From: JBBRUG01 sp038247995 | GTDB lineage: Bacteria; Chloroflexota; Chloroflexia; Chloroflexales; Chloroflexaceae | NCBI GenBank assembly: GCA_038247995.1 | Contig: JBBRUG010000353.1 | Span: 1 to 5,901, forward strand | Reading direction: 5' to 3' | DNA: 5,901 bases | Shown here: positions 1-5,558 of the stretch, in pieces | Position numbering within the stretch: position 1 is the stretch's first letter | Layout of the letters: each line of letters opens with the position of its first letter | Translations under genes and position numbers: made by a program | The notes under the pieces: generated by a model | The model's database searches: none | Told to the model about the DNA's origin: nothing | Seen by the model: only the letters and a program-made list of their open reading frames with translations

Positions 1-133
1 CAAGCGGCAAGCGGCAAGCGGCAAGCGGCAAGCGGCAAGCGGCAAGCGGCAAGCGGCAAGCGGCAAGCGGCAAGCGGCAAGCGGCAAGCGGCAAGCGGCA
101 AGCGGCAAGCGGCAAGCGGCAAGCGGCAAGCGG
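1..133. repeat. Heptanucleotide tandem repeat, (CAAGCGG) x19
   Basis: Nineteen consecutive perfect copies of CAAGCGG begin at the window edge, so the array may be longer. It breaks at position 134 (CC instead of CA). The unit gives no stop codon in any frame, so open frames through it are meaningless as coding evidence. Lack of any divergence suggests recent expansion, by slippage or recombination. There are no spacers, so it is not a CRISPR array. It resembles in kind the STRR heptamer repeats described in cyanobacteria. It sits immediately upstream of the small gene at 207. Confidence 0.97.
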
Positions 134-172
134 CCAGGGCTTCAGCCCGCCAGCCGCAGCTCACCACCAGAT

Positions 173-190
173 CGCGCCCTTCAGGGCGCG
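173..190 (+). promoter_or_regulatory. Perfect hairpin abutting the ribosome binding site of the small gene
   Basis: CGCGCCC (173-179) pairs perfectly with GGGCGCG (184-190) around a TTCA tetraloop. The stem ends two bases before the Shine-Dalgarno GAAGGAG (193-199), which lies 7 nt before the ATG at 207. A weaker hairpin with the same TTCA loop (GGGC 137-140 / GCCC 145-148) lies upstream. No T-run follows, so it is not a standard terminator. It could affect ribosome access or transcript stability; that role is inferred from position only. Confidence 0.5.
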
Positions 191-206
191 GCGAAGGAGC
201 AAACCC

Positions 207-419
207 ATGGAACAGACCGATGAATGGACCGGGCAACTAGAAGAGGCCGAGGGCAAGATCGCCGAGGCCTACGAACTATTGGCGGCGCTTCAACAAAGTT
301 TGAAGGAAGCAGGCCAGAAGAAGGACGCGCAGGCGATCGGCGAGGCTGTCGAACGGCTTGCGCGGTATGGCCGCCTGTTTCAAGATATTCGGACTAGTTG
401 GGCCGATCCCGACGCTTAG
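207..419 (+). CDS. Small charged helical protein of unknown function (70 aa)
   Basis: I do not recognise this protein. The case for a real gene is a textbook ribosome binding site, GAAGGAG at 193-199, 7 nt before the ATG, and a composition that looks like protein: rich in Glu, Lys, Ala, Leu and Gln, no cysteine, no membrane segment. Residues about 6-60 look like two amphipathic helices (EEAEGKIAEAYELLAALQQS, then an EAVERLARYGRLFQDI stretch) separated by a charged Lys-Gln-Asp turn, so a helical hairpin or short coiled coil is likely. It would be cytoplasmic. It is monocistronic and convergent with the minus-strand operon, and is enclosed by heptamer repeats on both sides. The helical character loosely recalls small subunits such as XseB, but the XseB signature is absent. 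Against it being real: it is short and has no recognisable homologue by eye. Confidence 0.6.
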   Translation: MEQTDEWTGQLEEAEGKIAEAYELLAALQQSLKEAGQKKDAQAIGEAVERLARYGRLFQDIRTSWADPDA

Positions 420-422
420 ATT

Positions 423-492
423 GCAGGCGGCAGGAGCCAGGAAGCAGACGGCAGGCCGCAGGTTCGACCACCGACCACTGACCACCGACTAG
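423..492. repeat. Degenerate heptamer tract (GCAGGNN then CGACCAC units)
   Basis: Read in steps of seven from 423, the sequence falls into ten in-phase units. Six are of the CAGG type (GCAGGCG, GCAGGAG, CCAGGAA, GCAGACG, GCAGGCC, GCAGGTT). Then come four of the GACCAC type (CGACCAC, CGACCAC, TGACCAC, CGACTAG). The same 7-nt register is kept across the change of unit. It starts 3 nt after the stop codon of the small gene. Confidence 0.7.
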
Positions 493-584
493 CCCGTCGA
501 CCAATAAGGAGGTCGCCTTCCGGCGGGAAAAGGATCGCCGCGCCGGCGAGTGCAAGCAGGCAGTCGGTGGTCAGAGGTCGGCGG
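468..584. repeat. Long imperfect inverted repeat (23-nt arms, 71-nt centre)
   Basis: The arm at 468-490 is the reverse complement of the arm at 562-584 with two mismatches in 23 positions. The centre (491-561) contains smaller GC-rich palindromes such as CGCCTTCCGGCG. If transcribed on either strand it could form a large stem-loop. It could also simply be two copies of the same heptamer-type repeat inserted in opposite orientation, since the arms are made of GGTGGTC/GACCACC heptamers. Confidence 0.6.
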
Positions 585-600
585 CAGGAGGCACAGACGC
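552..600. repeat. Second degenerate heptamer tract
   Basis: Read in sevens from 552: GCAAGCA, GGCAGTC, GGTGGTC, AGAGGTC, GGCGGCA, GGAGGCA, CAGACGC. The middle units are the complement of the GACCAC units at 465-490. The GCAGGAG string occurs in the same orientation in both tracts (430-436 and 584-590). Confidence 0.5.
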
Positions 601-630
601 GCCGAAGGCACCGGCAGAGGTGGGGCCAGC

Positions 631-647
631 GGCGGGCTTCGCCCGCC
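631..647. other. Perfect GC hairpin in the convergent region
   Basis: GGCGGGC (631-637) pairs with GCCCGCC (641-647) around a TTC loop. There is no T-run on either strand, so it is not a canonical intrinsic terminator. Its location about 60 nt past the end of the minus-strand operon leaves room for a role in 3' end formation or RNA stabilisation from either side. Confidence 0.45.
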
Positions 648-667
648 CCTGAAACCCCATCCCACAC

Positions 668-702
668 GTCAATCGAGGATTGACAGACCACTAATGCTGG
701 TC
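668..702 (-). other. Two tandem hairpins just past the operon's last stop codon
   Basis: On the minus strand, starting 7 nt past the emfourin-like stop codon, GACCA/TGGTC (686-690 with 698-702) forms a 5-bp stem. It is followed at once by a perfect 7-bp stem GTCAATC/GATTGAC (668-674 with 678-684, loop of 3). Neither is followed by a T-tract. They are the best candidates for the 3' end structure of the four-gene transcript, but the evidence is position and symmetry only. Confidence 0.4.
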
Positions 703-709
703 GTCCTGA

Positions 710-1210
710 TCACTCCTCCGGCAACAACCGGGTCAGGGCGCGGATCAACGGGTCCAGAGCCGGCGGGATGCTGCCGTCATCCACAGTGACGTGGTGTACC
801 TTGTGCCCAATCCGCGCCGCCAGTTCGTACGCGAAGCCGTCAGGACTGCCCCGACCGATCGTGTCGGGCAGACTGCCCAGGCGGGCCCGCAACGTGAGCC
901 GGCGCAGCGCCTCTAGAGCCGACGGCGCGACGCGGCGCGGGCGCGACAACGGGCCGATATGCGCTTGCTGCAAGGCCCAACCGCTGCGCAACACCGTTAC
1001 GGCGCGCGAACTGAAACGCAGACCGCCGCTCTTGCGCAGCGCCACCAGGCCATTCTGCGGCAGATCCAGCAACTCTTCAATATCAGCGTCATCGGTTGGT
1101 GTTGGCGCATTGCTTGAAGTAAGCGCGCTATCGAAGGCATCGGCGGTGAGCCCGCTTAAACCCAGCGGAATACCTTCAGGCGGGATCGCCGGCAGTTTGG
1201 GATCGCTCAT
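710..1210 (-). CDS. Emfourin-like protein, probable M4 metalloprotease inhibitor (166 aa)
   Basis: Emfourins are small proteins that bind and inhibit M4 metallopeptidases and are often encoded beside them, as with protealysin. The C-terminal part (about 54-164) follows the pattern I know for this family. A strand ends in a Gly-Gly turn (LRKSGGL, 58-64), then a helix (about 97-110), the hallmark SPDGFAYEL (122-130), a strand around GHKVHHVTVDD (135-145), and a final helix after PPALDPLI (149-156). Residues 1-50 are an extra Pro/Thr/Asp-rich, probably disordered segment not typical of the roughly 100-residue family. There is no signal peptide or membrane segment, so it should stay in the cytoplasm, although the operon's M4 enzyme has a secretion signal. 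The start is firm: the ATG overlaps the preceding stop as ATGA, and GGAG lies 8 nt upstream. It is the last gene of the operon. The family call is by eye; the M4 gene in the same operon strengthens it. Confidence 0.68.
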   Translation of the reverse strand: MSDPKLPAIPPEGIPLGLSGLTADAFDSALTSSNAPTPTDDADIEELLDLPQNGLVALRKSGGLRFSSRAVTVLRSGWALQQAHIGPLSRPRRVAPSALEALRRLTLRARLGSLPDTIGRGSPDGFAYELAARIGHKVHHVTVDDGSIPPALDPLIRALTRLLPEE

Positions 1211-1815
1211 GGTTGCAACTCCACAGTTTGCATAATCCGCTCGAACTGCACCCGCGCCCGCACTTCGTCCACTTCGGCAGCCGCCAACGTAATGTAGTAC
1301 GAGCGCTCGCCGGAAATAACGATATACTCGCGCGCCAGCATCACTACCGGCGTTGAGGCGCGCCGCTGCTCGTCGATTGGTTGCACCACATAGGCATACT
1401 GCGTCACCAGGGCCGGTGCATCGTTTACGGTTGTTTCCTCGTCGCTGAGCAAATGGTAGCCGGTAAGCAATTCACGCTCTTCAACGCGCCGGTCGAGCAA
1501 CGTTTGCAACGTCGGCGGATTGGCCGGGTCGAGATCGCGGCGCTCGACGCTCAGGGTTGTTTTGACCGGCGAGGCAGACGCCGGATTCTCCACCCTAAGC
1601 AGCAGATCGAGCAGCGAGTCGCCGTCGATCCAGCGCTCGGGGTAAACAATCGCGAAACCGCCGTCAGGGTCACTGAAGCTGCGTGTCTGGCTCTCAGTGC
1701 GCACCATAATCAGCCAACCGAGCGCCAACGCAACCAGGACGGCTACAGCCACACCGAGGTCTTTGTTCCACAGGCGCACCCGCCAGACCGTCTCATTTGT
1801 AGGCGTACGAAGCAT
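1207..1815 (-). CDS. Single-pass membrane protein with PsbP/DUF1795-like extracytoplasmic domain (202 aa)
   Basis: A short N-terminus containing R3, R12, R14 and K18 precedes one hydrophobic segment (about 19-38), so by the positive-inside rule the rest faces outward. The outer part (about 46-200) looks like the Mog1/PsbP/DUF1795 fold. It opens with FSDPDGGFAIVYPERW (47-62), where aromatic-Pro-x-x-Trp is typical. An alternating strand and helix pattern follows, including a strand around PALVTQYAYVV (134-144), another around REYIVISGERSYYITLAAA (172-190), and a C-terminal helix leading to RIMQTVEL. The function of such proteins is generally unknown; PsbP relatives stabilise membrane complexes. 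The ATG at 1815 is 5 nt after the stop of the PrsW-like gene and has no clear Shine-Dalgarno, suggesting re-initiation. The frame extends upstream, but that part lies inside the PrsW-like gene and has no protein-like character. It overlaps the emfourin-like gene by 4 nt. Confidence 0.78.
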   Translation of the reverse strand: MLRTPTNETVWRVRLWNKDLGVAVAVLVALALGWLIMVRTESQTRSFSDPDGGFAIVYPERWIDGDSLLDLLLRVENPASASPVKTTLSVERRDLDPANPPTLQTLLDRRVEERELLTGYHLLSDEETTVNDAPALVTQYAYVVQPIDEQRRASTPVVMLAREYIVISGERSYYITLAAAEVDEVRARVQFERIMQTVELQP

Positions 1816-1820
1816 CGGGA

Positions 1821-2783
1821 TTACCGCGCGCGCCGCAAGATGGCTGCTTGGCTGCGGCGCATCAGCAGCACAAGCAGAGTAAAGGCAAAGAGCGCCATCA
1901 GCAGGCCGAAGATCAGCGAACGCCAGGGCGCCACATCCAGCCCGGCGGCGCTCACCTCGCCGATCAGCCAGGTGAAGGTGCCGTTGAGGATCGCGGCTGT
2001 GGCAAACCCAAGCGGCACCCACCAGATCGGGCGATGGGTGAATTTGGCTTCGGCCATAAAATAACCCATCAGGCCACCGAAACTCGCCTGCGCGAGCGCC
2101 GTCGTAACCGTGCGCACCACGCCCGGCCCAAGCGCCACGCCGGCATTGTCGAGCACAAAGCGCAGATTCAGCAGCGTCGCCACGCCTAACCCGGCCACTG
2201 TGCCATAAACGATCCCGTCCATCCGCTCGTCAAATTCTTCCGACGCATACACCCCAATCCGTACGGCGACATACGCAACCGCCTGCCAGGTAAAGCCCAG
2301 GATCAGCACTGCCGCCAGAAGCGACGTCGCCGTGTCGTAGGGCGCCCACTCATTGACCCGGAACCAGTCAGTCACCAGCCGCCGCCCAATCACGTCTTCA
2401 AGCAGCAACGCCAGGAAGAAGACCGCCGCAATACGCGTTTTCGGCTCCGGCTCCAGTCGATCTTCACGGTAGAAGTAGACCAACCAGAGCGCCGTCGGCA
2501 CCACGGCCAGAAAGATACCGCTTAACAGCAGCGGCGCGCCTTCCAGCGGCCCGATCGCATTGGCGATCAGCACCACAATCAGGCTGAAAGCAGCCATAAG
2601 TAGGATTTGCGCCAGGCTGGTACGCCAGAAGCCGGGGTGCTCACGGTTCACTACGGCATAGTGGCGGTTGCAATAAACCCGGCGACCCAGCAGATTGTAT
2701 GGCGGCGTTTGCGGTTCGCCGCAGATACAACAACCGACCTGGGGCGCATCGCTATTGCCCTGATCGCGCGCATTATCGGGCAC
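1821..2783 (-). CDS. PrsW-family membrane protein, catalytically dead by sequence, with N-terminal zinc-knuckle-like module (320 aa)
   Basis: PrsW proteins are intramembrane metalloproteases; in Bacillus subtilis PrsW cleaves an anti-sigma factor. Family hallmarks here are YFYREDRLEPEP (103-114), FDERMDGIVYG (184-194) and AGLGVATLLN (197-206), followed by paired helices to the C-terminus. Roughly seven to eight membrane segments fill 57-308. Aligned from memory to B. subtilis PrsW, Glu75-Glu76 become Trp166-Gln167 in the otherwise collinear GF-x-EE-xx-K motif, the lysine becomes Ala170, the Glu of the LEN motif becomes Leu205, and the two His become Gln232 and Asn267. All expected catalytic or metal-site residues are therefore missing while the fold is kept. 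Residues 18-41 hold C-x2-C-x16-C-x2-H (C18, C21, C38, H41), a probable small zinc site in the cytoplasm. The GTG start at 2783 is chosen because AGAAGGAG sits 7 nt upstream; a longer frame to 2945 would overlap the M4 gene by 92 nt. It is likely a binding or sensing pseudoprotease. Confidence 0.82.
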   Translation of the reverse strand: MPDNARDQGNSDAPQVGCCICGEPQTPPYNLLGRRVYCNRHYAVVNREHPGFWRTSLAQILLMAAFSLIVVLIANAIGPLEGAPLLLSGIFLAVVPTALWLVYFYREDRLEPEPKTRIAAVFFLALLLEDVIGRRLVTDWFRVNEWAPYDTATSLLAAVLILGFTWQAVAYVAVRIGVYASEEFDERMDGIVYGTVAGLGVATLLNLRFVLDNAGVALGPGVVRTVTTALAQASFGGLMGYFMAEAKFTHRPIWWVPLGFATAAILNGTFTWLIGEVSAAGLDVAPWRSLIFGLLMALFAFTLLVLLMRRSQAAILRRAR

Positions 2784-2790
2784 GCTGCTG

Positions 2791-2798
2791 CTCCTTCT
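2791..2798 (-). promoter_or_regulatory. Shine-Dalgarno site deciding a GTG start
   Basis: On the minus strand AGAAGGAG ends 7 nt before the GTG at 2783. It is among the strongest ribosome binding sites in the window, and no comparable site precedes the in-frame ATGs at 2873 or 2945, so it fixes the start of the PrsW-like gene. Confidence 0.8.
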
Positions 2799-2810
2799 AT
2801 TGCTTATTAT

Positions 2811-2831
2811 GGGCGGGCCGCGTGCCCGCCC
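2811..2831 (-). other. Intercistronic GC hairpin between the M4 and PrsW-like genes
   Basis: A perfect 8-bp stem, GGGCGGGC (2811-2818) with GCCCGCCC (2824-2831) and a 5-nt loop, lies in the 70-nt gap between the M4 stop codon and the PrsW-like start. No T-run follows on the minus strand; the next bases are ATAATAAG. It may stabilise or attenuate the transcript and so set the ratio of protease to downstream genes. This is inferred from position. Confidence 0.5.
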
Positions 2832-2853
2832 CGGCGATCCGCGTTTGCGCTTC

Positions 2854-5499
2854 TCACCGGCGCATTTCCGCATCAACGCGATACGGATTCGTCGCGTCTC
2901 CCGGGATGGCCACTTCGCCGTCGGAGAGGATGGGCCGGTAACCACGGGCGATGATGATCACGCTATAGGTCTGGTTGCGCGGGACAGCCTCCTGAGTGCG
3001 ATAAATGCCCTCGCGGTCGGAGGTGCCGAGGGTCAGCACTTCATTCGCGGTCAGGTTGTCGTCGGCGGCAGCCTGGCGCGCGGTGATGCCGGGGCGCAGC
3101 ACGAAGAGTTGCGCGCCGCTGATCCCACGCCCGGTACTGGCATCGACAAGTTGGCCCTGCACGTACACCAGATCGTTCGAGCTAGTCGGCGGCGCTGCCG
3201 GGCCGCTGCCGGTGGTACAGCTGATCAACTCCACATCATCGACGAAGAAGCTACTCACGTTGCCGCGAGGGTTCTCCGAACCAAAGACTAGTCGCACAGT
3301 TTTGCCCGCCAACTGCGTGACATCGAAGCGCACATCGCGCCAGGTGTCGTCGCCTTCAGATGACGGAAGCTCTTCGATCGTCGCCGTAATGTTGCCCTGA
3401 GTGTCCGCCACCAGCGCGCTGAAGGTCGCTTCGGCGGCGAGCAAGCCCAACAAGCCGCTCACCTCAAAGTGGATCAGCCGGGCATAACGCAGTTCGACAC
3501 TAGTTGCATTCGCCGGAACACGCACATCCTGGTAAAGATACTGGATCGGCTCCTGGTCGGTGCCGCCCAGCCAGGCGCTGCGGGCACCACTGCGGGGTAA
3601 CTGCGTATCGATCAAGGTCGTATCGCCGCGCACCACCTCGGTCCACACTCCATCGGTCTCAAAGCCGCCGTCACGGATAATATCGGTGCATCCCGGTTCA
3701 ACCGGACGTTCCGGCGCCGGCGCACTTGGATCACCCGAGGGCACCGACGGATCGGGGGTCACCGGGCCGGTTGGCTCGGCGTCGCCGATCATCCCAACCT
3801 GAGCCAGAGCGCTACGCACAGCATCCACATCGGCGGTAGCGTACAGATCGGTGGCGGCGCGGATGGTGGCCTCGGCGGCGTCGCCAAAGTCGGAGCTTGG
3901 CGTCAGATAATTGATCAGCGCGCGATAATAGATCTGCTCGGTCTTCTCGCGCCCAAGCGCCTGAGCGATCAGGTACGCAGCACGGTTAGGAATGCCGCTA
4001 TTGATATGCACGCCGCCGTTATCGGCGCGGCGCGTGTTGGGCAGGTTGGCATACTCGCGCATACTGGCCGGCTGCCCAACGCCGGCGAGCGGGTTACGCA
4101 CATCGTAAAGCCCCTGCGCGTTCGGATCTTCCAGGCTGCGCAGGTAGGGGCGCGGGTACGGCGGCGACTTGATCACTTCTTCGCCAATTGTCCAGTTATC
4201 GCGGTCGATCAGCGCGCCGAATACATCGGCGTAACTCTCGTTGAGCGCACCGGGCTGATTTTCGTAGATCAGGTCGGCGCTGGCTTCAATCACACCGTGG
4301 GTGAATTCGTGCCCGACTACATCGAGGCCGTAGGGTAACGGACGGAAGATCCGCCCGCCATCGCCATAGATCATCTGCGACAGTTCACCGATCCAGGCCG
4401 CATTTTCGGCGTCTTGCGGGTCGCTGCCGTAGTTAACCGTCGAGACCATCGGGCTGCCCCGATCATCATAGGCATCGCGCTGGAAGGTGTCGAAGAAGTA
4501 ATCGTAGACAACCCCGGCAGCGTCGTGAGCGGCACGGGCGACCTCGTCACGCGGGCGCTCGCCCTCATCGGCGACTTTGCGCCCCGGCAGTCGGGTCGTA
4601 TTGCTGGCAGTAAACGTGATCCGCCGCTTGACGGGCATAATCCCGTCGATTGCATGGACGACCACCGGACGGCGGGCATTAACAAAGAACTGCCACTGCC
4701 CAAGCGGCCCCGCAGTGAGCACAATCACGCTCCAAACCAGCGTTGGATGCCCCGCATCATCGACATAGATCATCAACTGGGTGGCGTCGGGCAGGGGTTG
4801 AAGTTCAACTTTCGCCAGTTCAAAAGGGAGTAATTGCTCATCGCGCAGATTTGCCAGCGCAACAGCTTCGGCTTGCGCCTGGGTGATTGTCGGGGTTGTA
4901 GCGAGGTCGATCAGCGGGGTGAAGGTGCCGTTAACGCCGATAATTGCGCCCGCGGCGTCGAGGTGTACGTTGAGTTGCTGGCCAAATACCGGCAGACCTT
5001 GATAAACCTGGTTCAGGCGCACATGGGTATGGCCGAGCTGCCGATCAGGTTCGTGGCGCAACAGGGTGAGTTCGTCGGCGGCACTGCGCAAGCCGAACAG
5101 CGGGCGGTTGCGGTCGAGAAAGCCGAAGGCGGTAGCAGTGGGATTGCCGCGCTCGATATCGGTGGGTGTATACGGCAGGCGACCATCGCGCTCAGTAGCG
5201 GCCAGAAAGCGCGGCAGGCCGCTTGTTGCGTCCCAGCGTACAGTCAGCGGATGCGCCGTGCGTGCTTCCAGGAGCGCATAGGCTACCGCCGGCGGAATAC
5301 CGTTGATCAACGGGCGTTGCGCGGCGGGCGGCGGGGCGGCAATCAGGCGCGCCGGATCGGGGCGTAGTTCTGTAGGCCCAATCCGCGCCGGCCGCAGGGA
5401 CTGGGCCGGCAGCAGCAACGGCGCCATCGCAACCAGATAGATCAAGGCGAGCAGGGCCAGCGGCAAGGCCTGACGAGGACTCCAGGTGCTGCGATTCAT
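2854..5499 (-). CDS. Secreted thermolysin-like M4 metallopeptidase, multidomain (881 aa)
   Basis: A zinc endopeptidase of the thermolysin/neutral protease family, exported and probably self-processed. Order: signal peptide (about 1-33, hydrophobic core ALPLALLALIYLVAM, no lipobox Cys); FTP-type propeptide (about 118-195, with the typical RLNQVYQGLPVFG); PepSY-like segment (about 204-275); M4 catalytic domain (about 290-572); Pro/Ser/Asp linker (about 577-602); a beta-sandwich-like domain (604-761) opening with DGGFETDGVW; and a carboxypeptidase-regulatory-like or CnaB-like domain (about 777-881, GQLVDASTGRGISGAQLFV). The active site is complete: HEFTH (H397, E398, H401), third zinc ligand E421 in NESYAD with the thermolysin spacing of 24 from the first His, D425, Y412, substrate-binding N366-A367, and H498 in DNGGVHINSGIPN. 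The only two cysteines, C604 and C761, bracket the sandwich domain and probably form a disulfide. The ATG at 5499 is the only plausible start: TAG lies in frame three codons upstream, although no Shine-Dalgarno is evident. First gene of the operon. No sortase or P-domain signal was seen. Confidence 0.95.
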   Translation of the reverse strand: MNRSTWSPRQALPLALLALIYLVAMAPLLLPAQSLRPARIGPTELRPDPARLIAAPPPAAQRPLINGIPPAVAYALLEARTAHPLTVRWDATSGLPRFLAATERDGRLPYTPTDIERGNPTATAFGFLDRNRPLFGLRSAADELTLLRHEPDRQLGHTHVRLNQVYQGLPVFGQQLNVHLDAAGAIIGVNGTFTPLIDLATTPTITQAQAEAVALANLRDEQLLPFELAKVELQPLPDATQLMIYVDDAGHPTLVWSVIVLTAGPLGQWQFFVNARRPVVVHAIDGIMPVKRRITFTASNTTRLPGRKVADEGERPRDEVARAAHDAAGVVYDYFFDTFQRDAYDDRGSPMVSTVNYGSDPQDAENAAWIGELSQMIYGDGGRIFRPLPYGLDVVGHEFTHGVIEASADLIYENQPGALNESYADVFGALIDRDNWTIGEEVIKSPPYPRPYLRSLEDPNAQGLYDVRNPLAGVGQPASMREYANLPNTRRADNGGVHINSGIPNRAAYLIAQALGREKTEQIYYRALINYLTPSSDFGDAAEATIRAATDLYATADVDAVRSALAQVGMIGDAEPTGPVTPDPSVPSGDPSAPAPERPVEPGCTDIIRDGGFETDGVWTEVVRGDTTLIDTQLPRSGARSAWLGGTDQEPIQYLYQDVRVPANATSVELRYARLIHFEVSGLLGLLAAEATFSALVADTQGNITATIEELPSSEGDDTWRDVRFDVTQLAGKTVRLVFGSENPRGNVSSFFVDDVELISCTTGSGPAAPPTSSNDLVYVQGQLVDASTGRGISGAQLFVLRPGITARQAAADDNLTANEVLTLGTSDREGIYRTQEAVPRNQTYSVIIIARGYRPILSDGEVAIPGDATNPYRVDAEMRR

Positions 5500-5558
5500 T
5501 GGTTGCTACAGCAGCAGCGCGCCGGAGGTGAAGAAGAAGCTACGAGCAGGCGCACACA

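Larger units (their letters stand above)
420..709. other. Convergent intergenic region, repeat-rich and non-coding
   Basis: This lies between the 3' ends of the small plus-strand gene and the minus-strand operon. It holds two degenerate period-7 tracts (423-492 and 552-600), a long imperfect inverted repeat (468-490 with 562-584) and three short perfect or near-perfect hairpins at 631-702. Open frames crossing it in both directions have low-complexity Arg/Gly/Pro-rich translations and no ribosome binding site, so I call no gene. Confidence 0.75.

Noticed and set aside
1..133. CRISPR array
   Set aside because: The 7-nt unit repeats with no spacers, so this is a simple tandem repeat.
207..419. 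Exonuclease VII small subunit (XseB)
   Set aside because: Size and helical character are similar, but the conserved XseB pattern (an LE-x-IV-x-LE helix followed by a GE-x-L-type turn) is not present.
416..789. Open frames of 79-91 codons on both strands in the convergent intergenic region
   Set aside because: They consist of repeat and hairpin sequence, lack ribosome binding sites, and encode low-complexity Arg/Gly/Pro-rich or Leu/Cys-rich peptides.
768..1235. Plus-strand open frame of 155 codons
   Set aside because: It mirrors the emfourin-like gene, which has a coupled start, a family motif and operon context.
1816..2022. N-terminal extension of the PsbP-like protein up to 2022
   Set aside because: This part is the out-of-frame shadow of the PrsW-like gene; the ATG at 1815, just after that gene's stop, precedes a coherent membrane anchor.
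1381..2064. Plus-strand open frame of 227 codons
   Set aside because: It is antisense to two well-supported genes, with no ribosome binding site and an Arg/Gln/Ala-rich translation with no domain pattern.
2784..2945. Longer PrsW-like protein starting at the ATG at 2945 or 2873
   Set aside because: It would overlap the 3' end of the M4 gene, the extra residues are Arg/Ser-rich with no PrsW character, and the strong ribosome binding site favours the GTG at 2783.
4834..5367. Plus-strand open frame of 177 codons
   Set aside because: It is antisense to the propeptide of the M4 protease; the low stop density comes from high GC and codon bias of the real gene.
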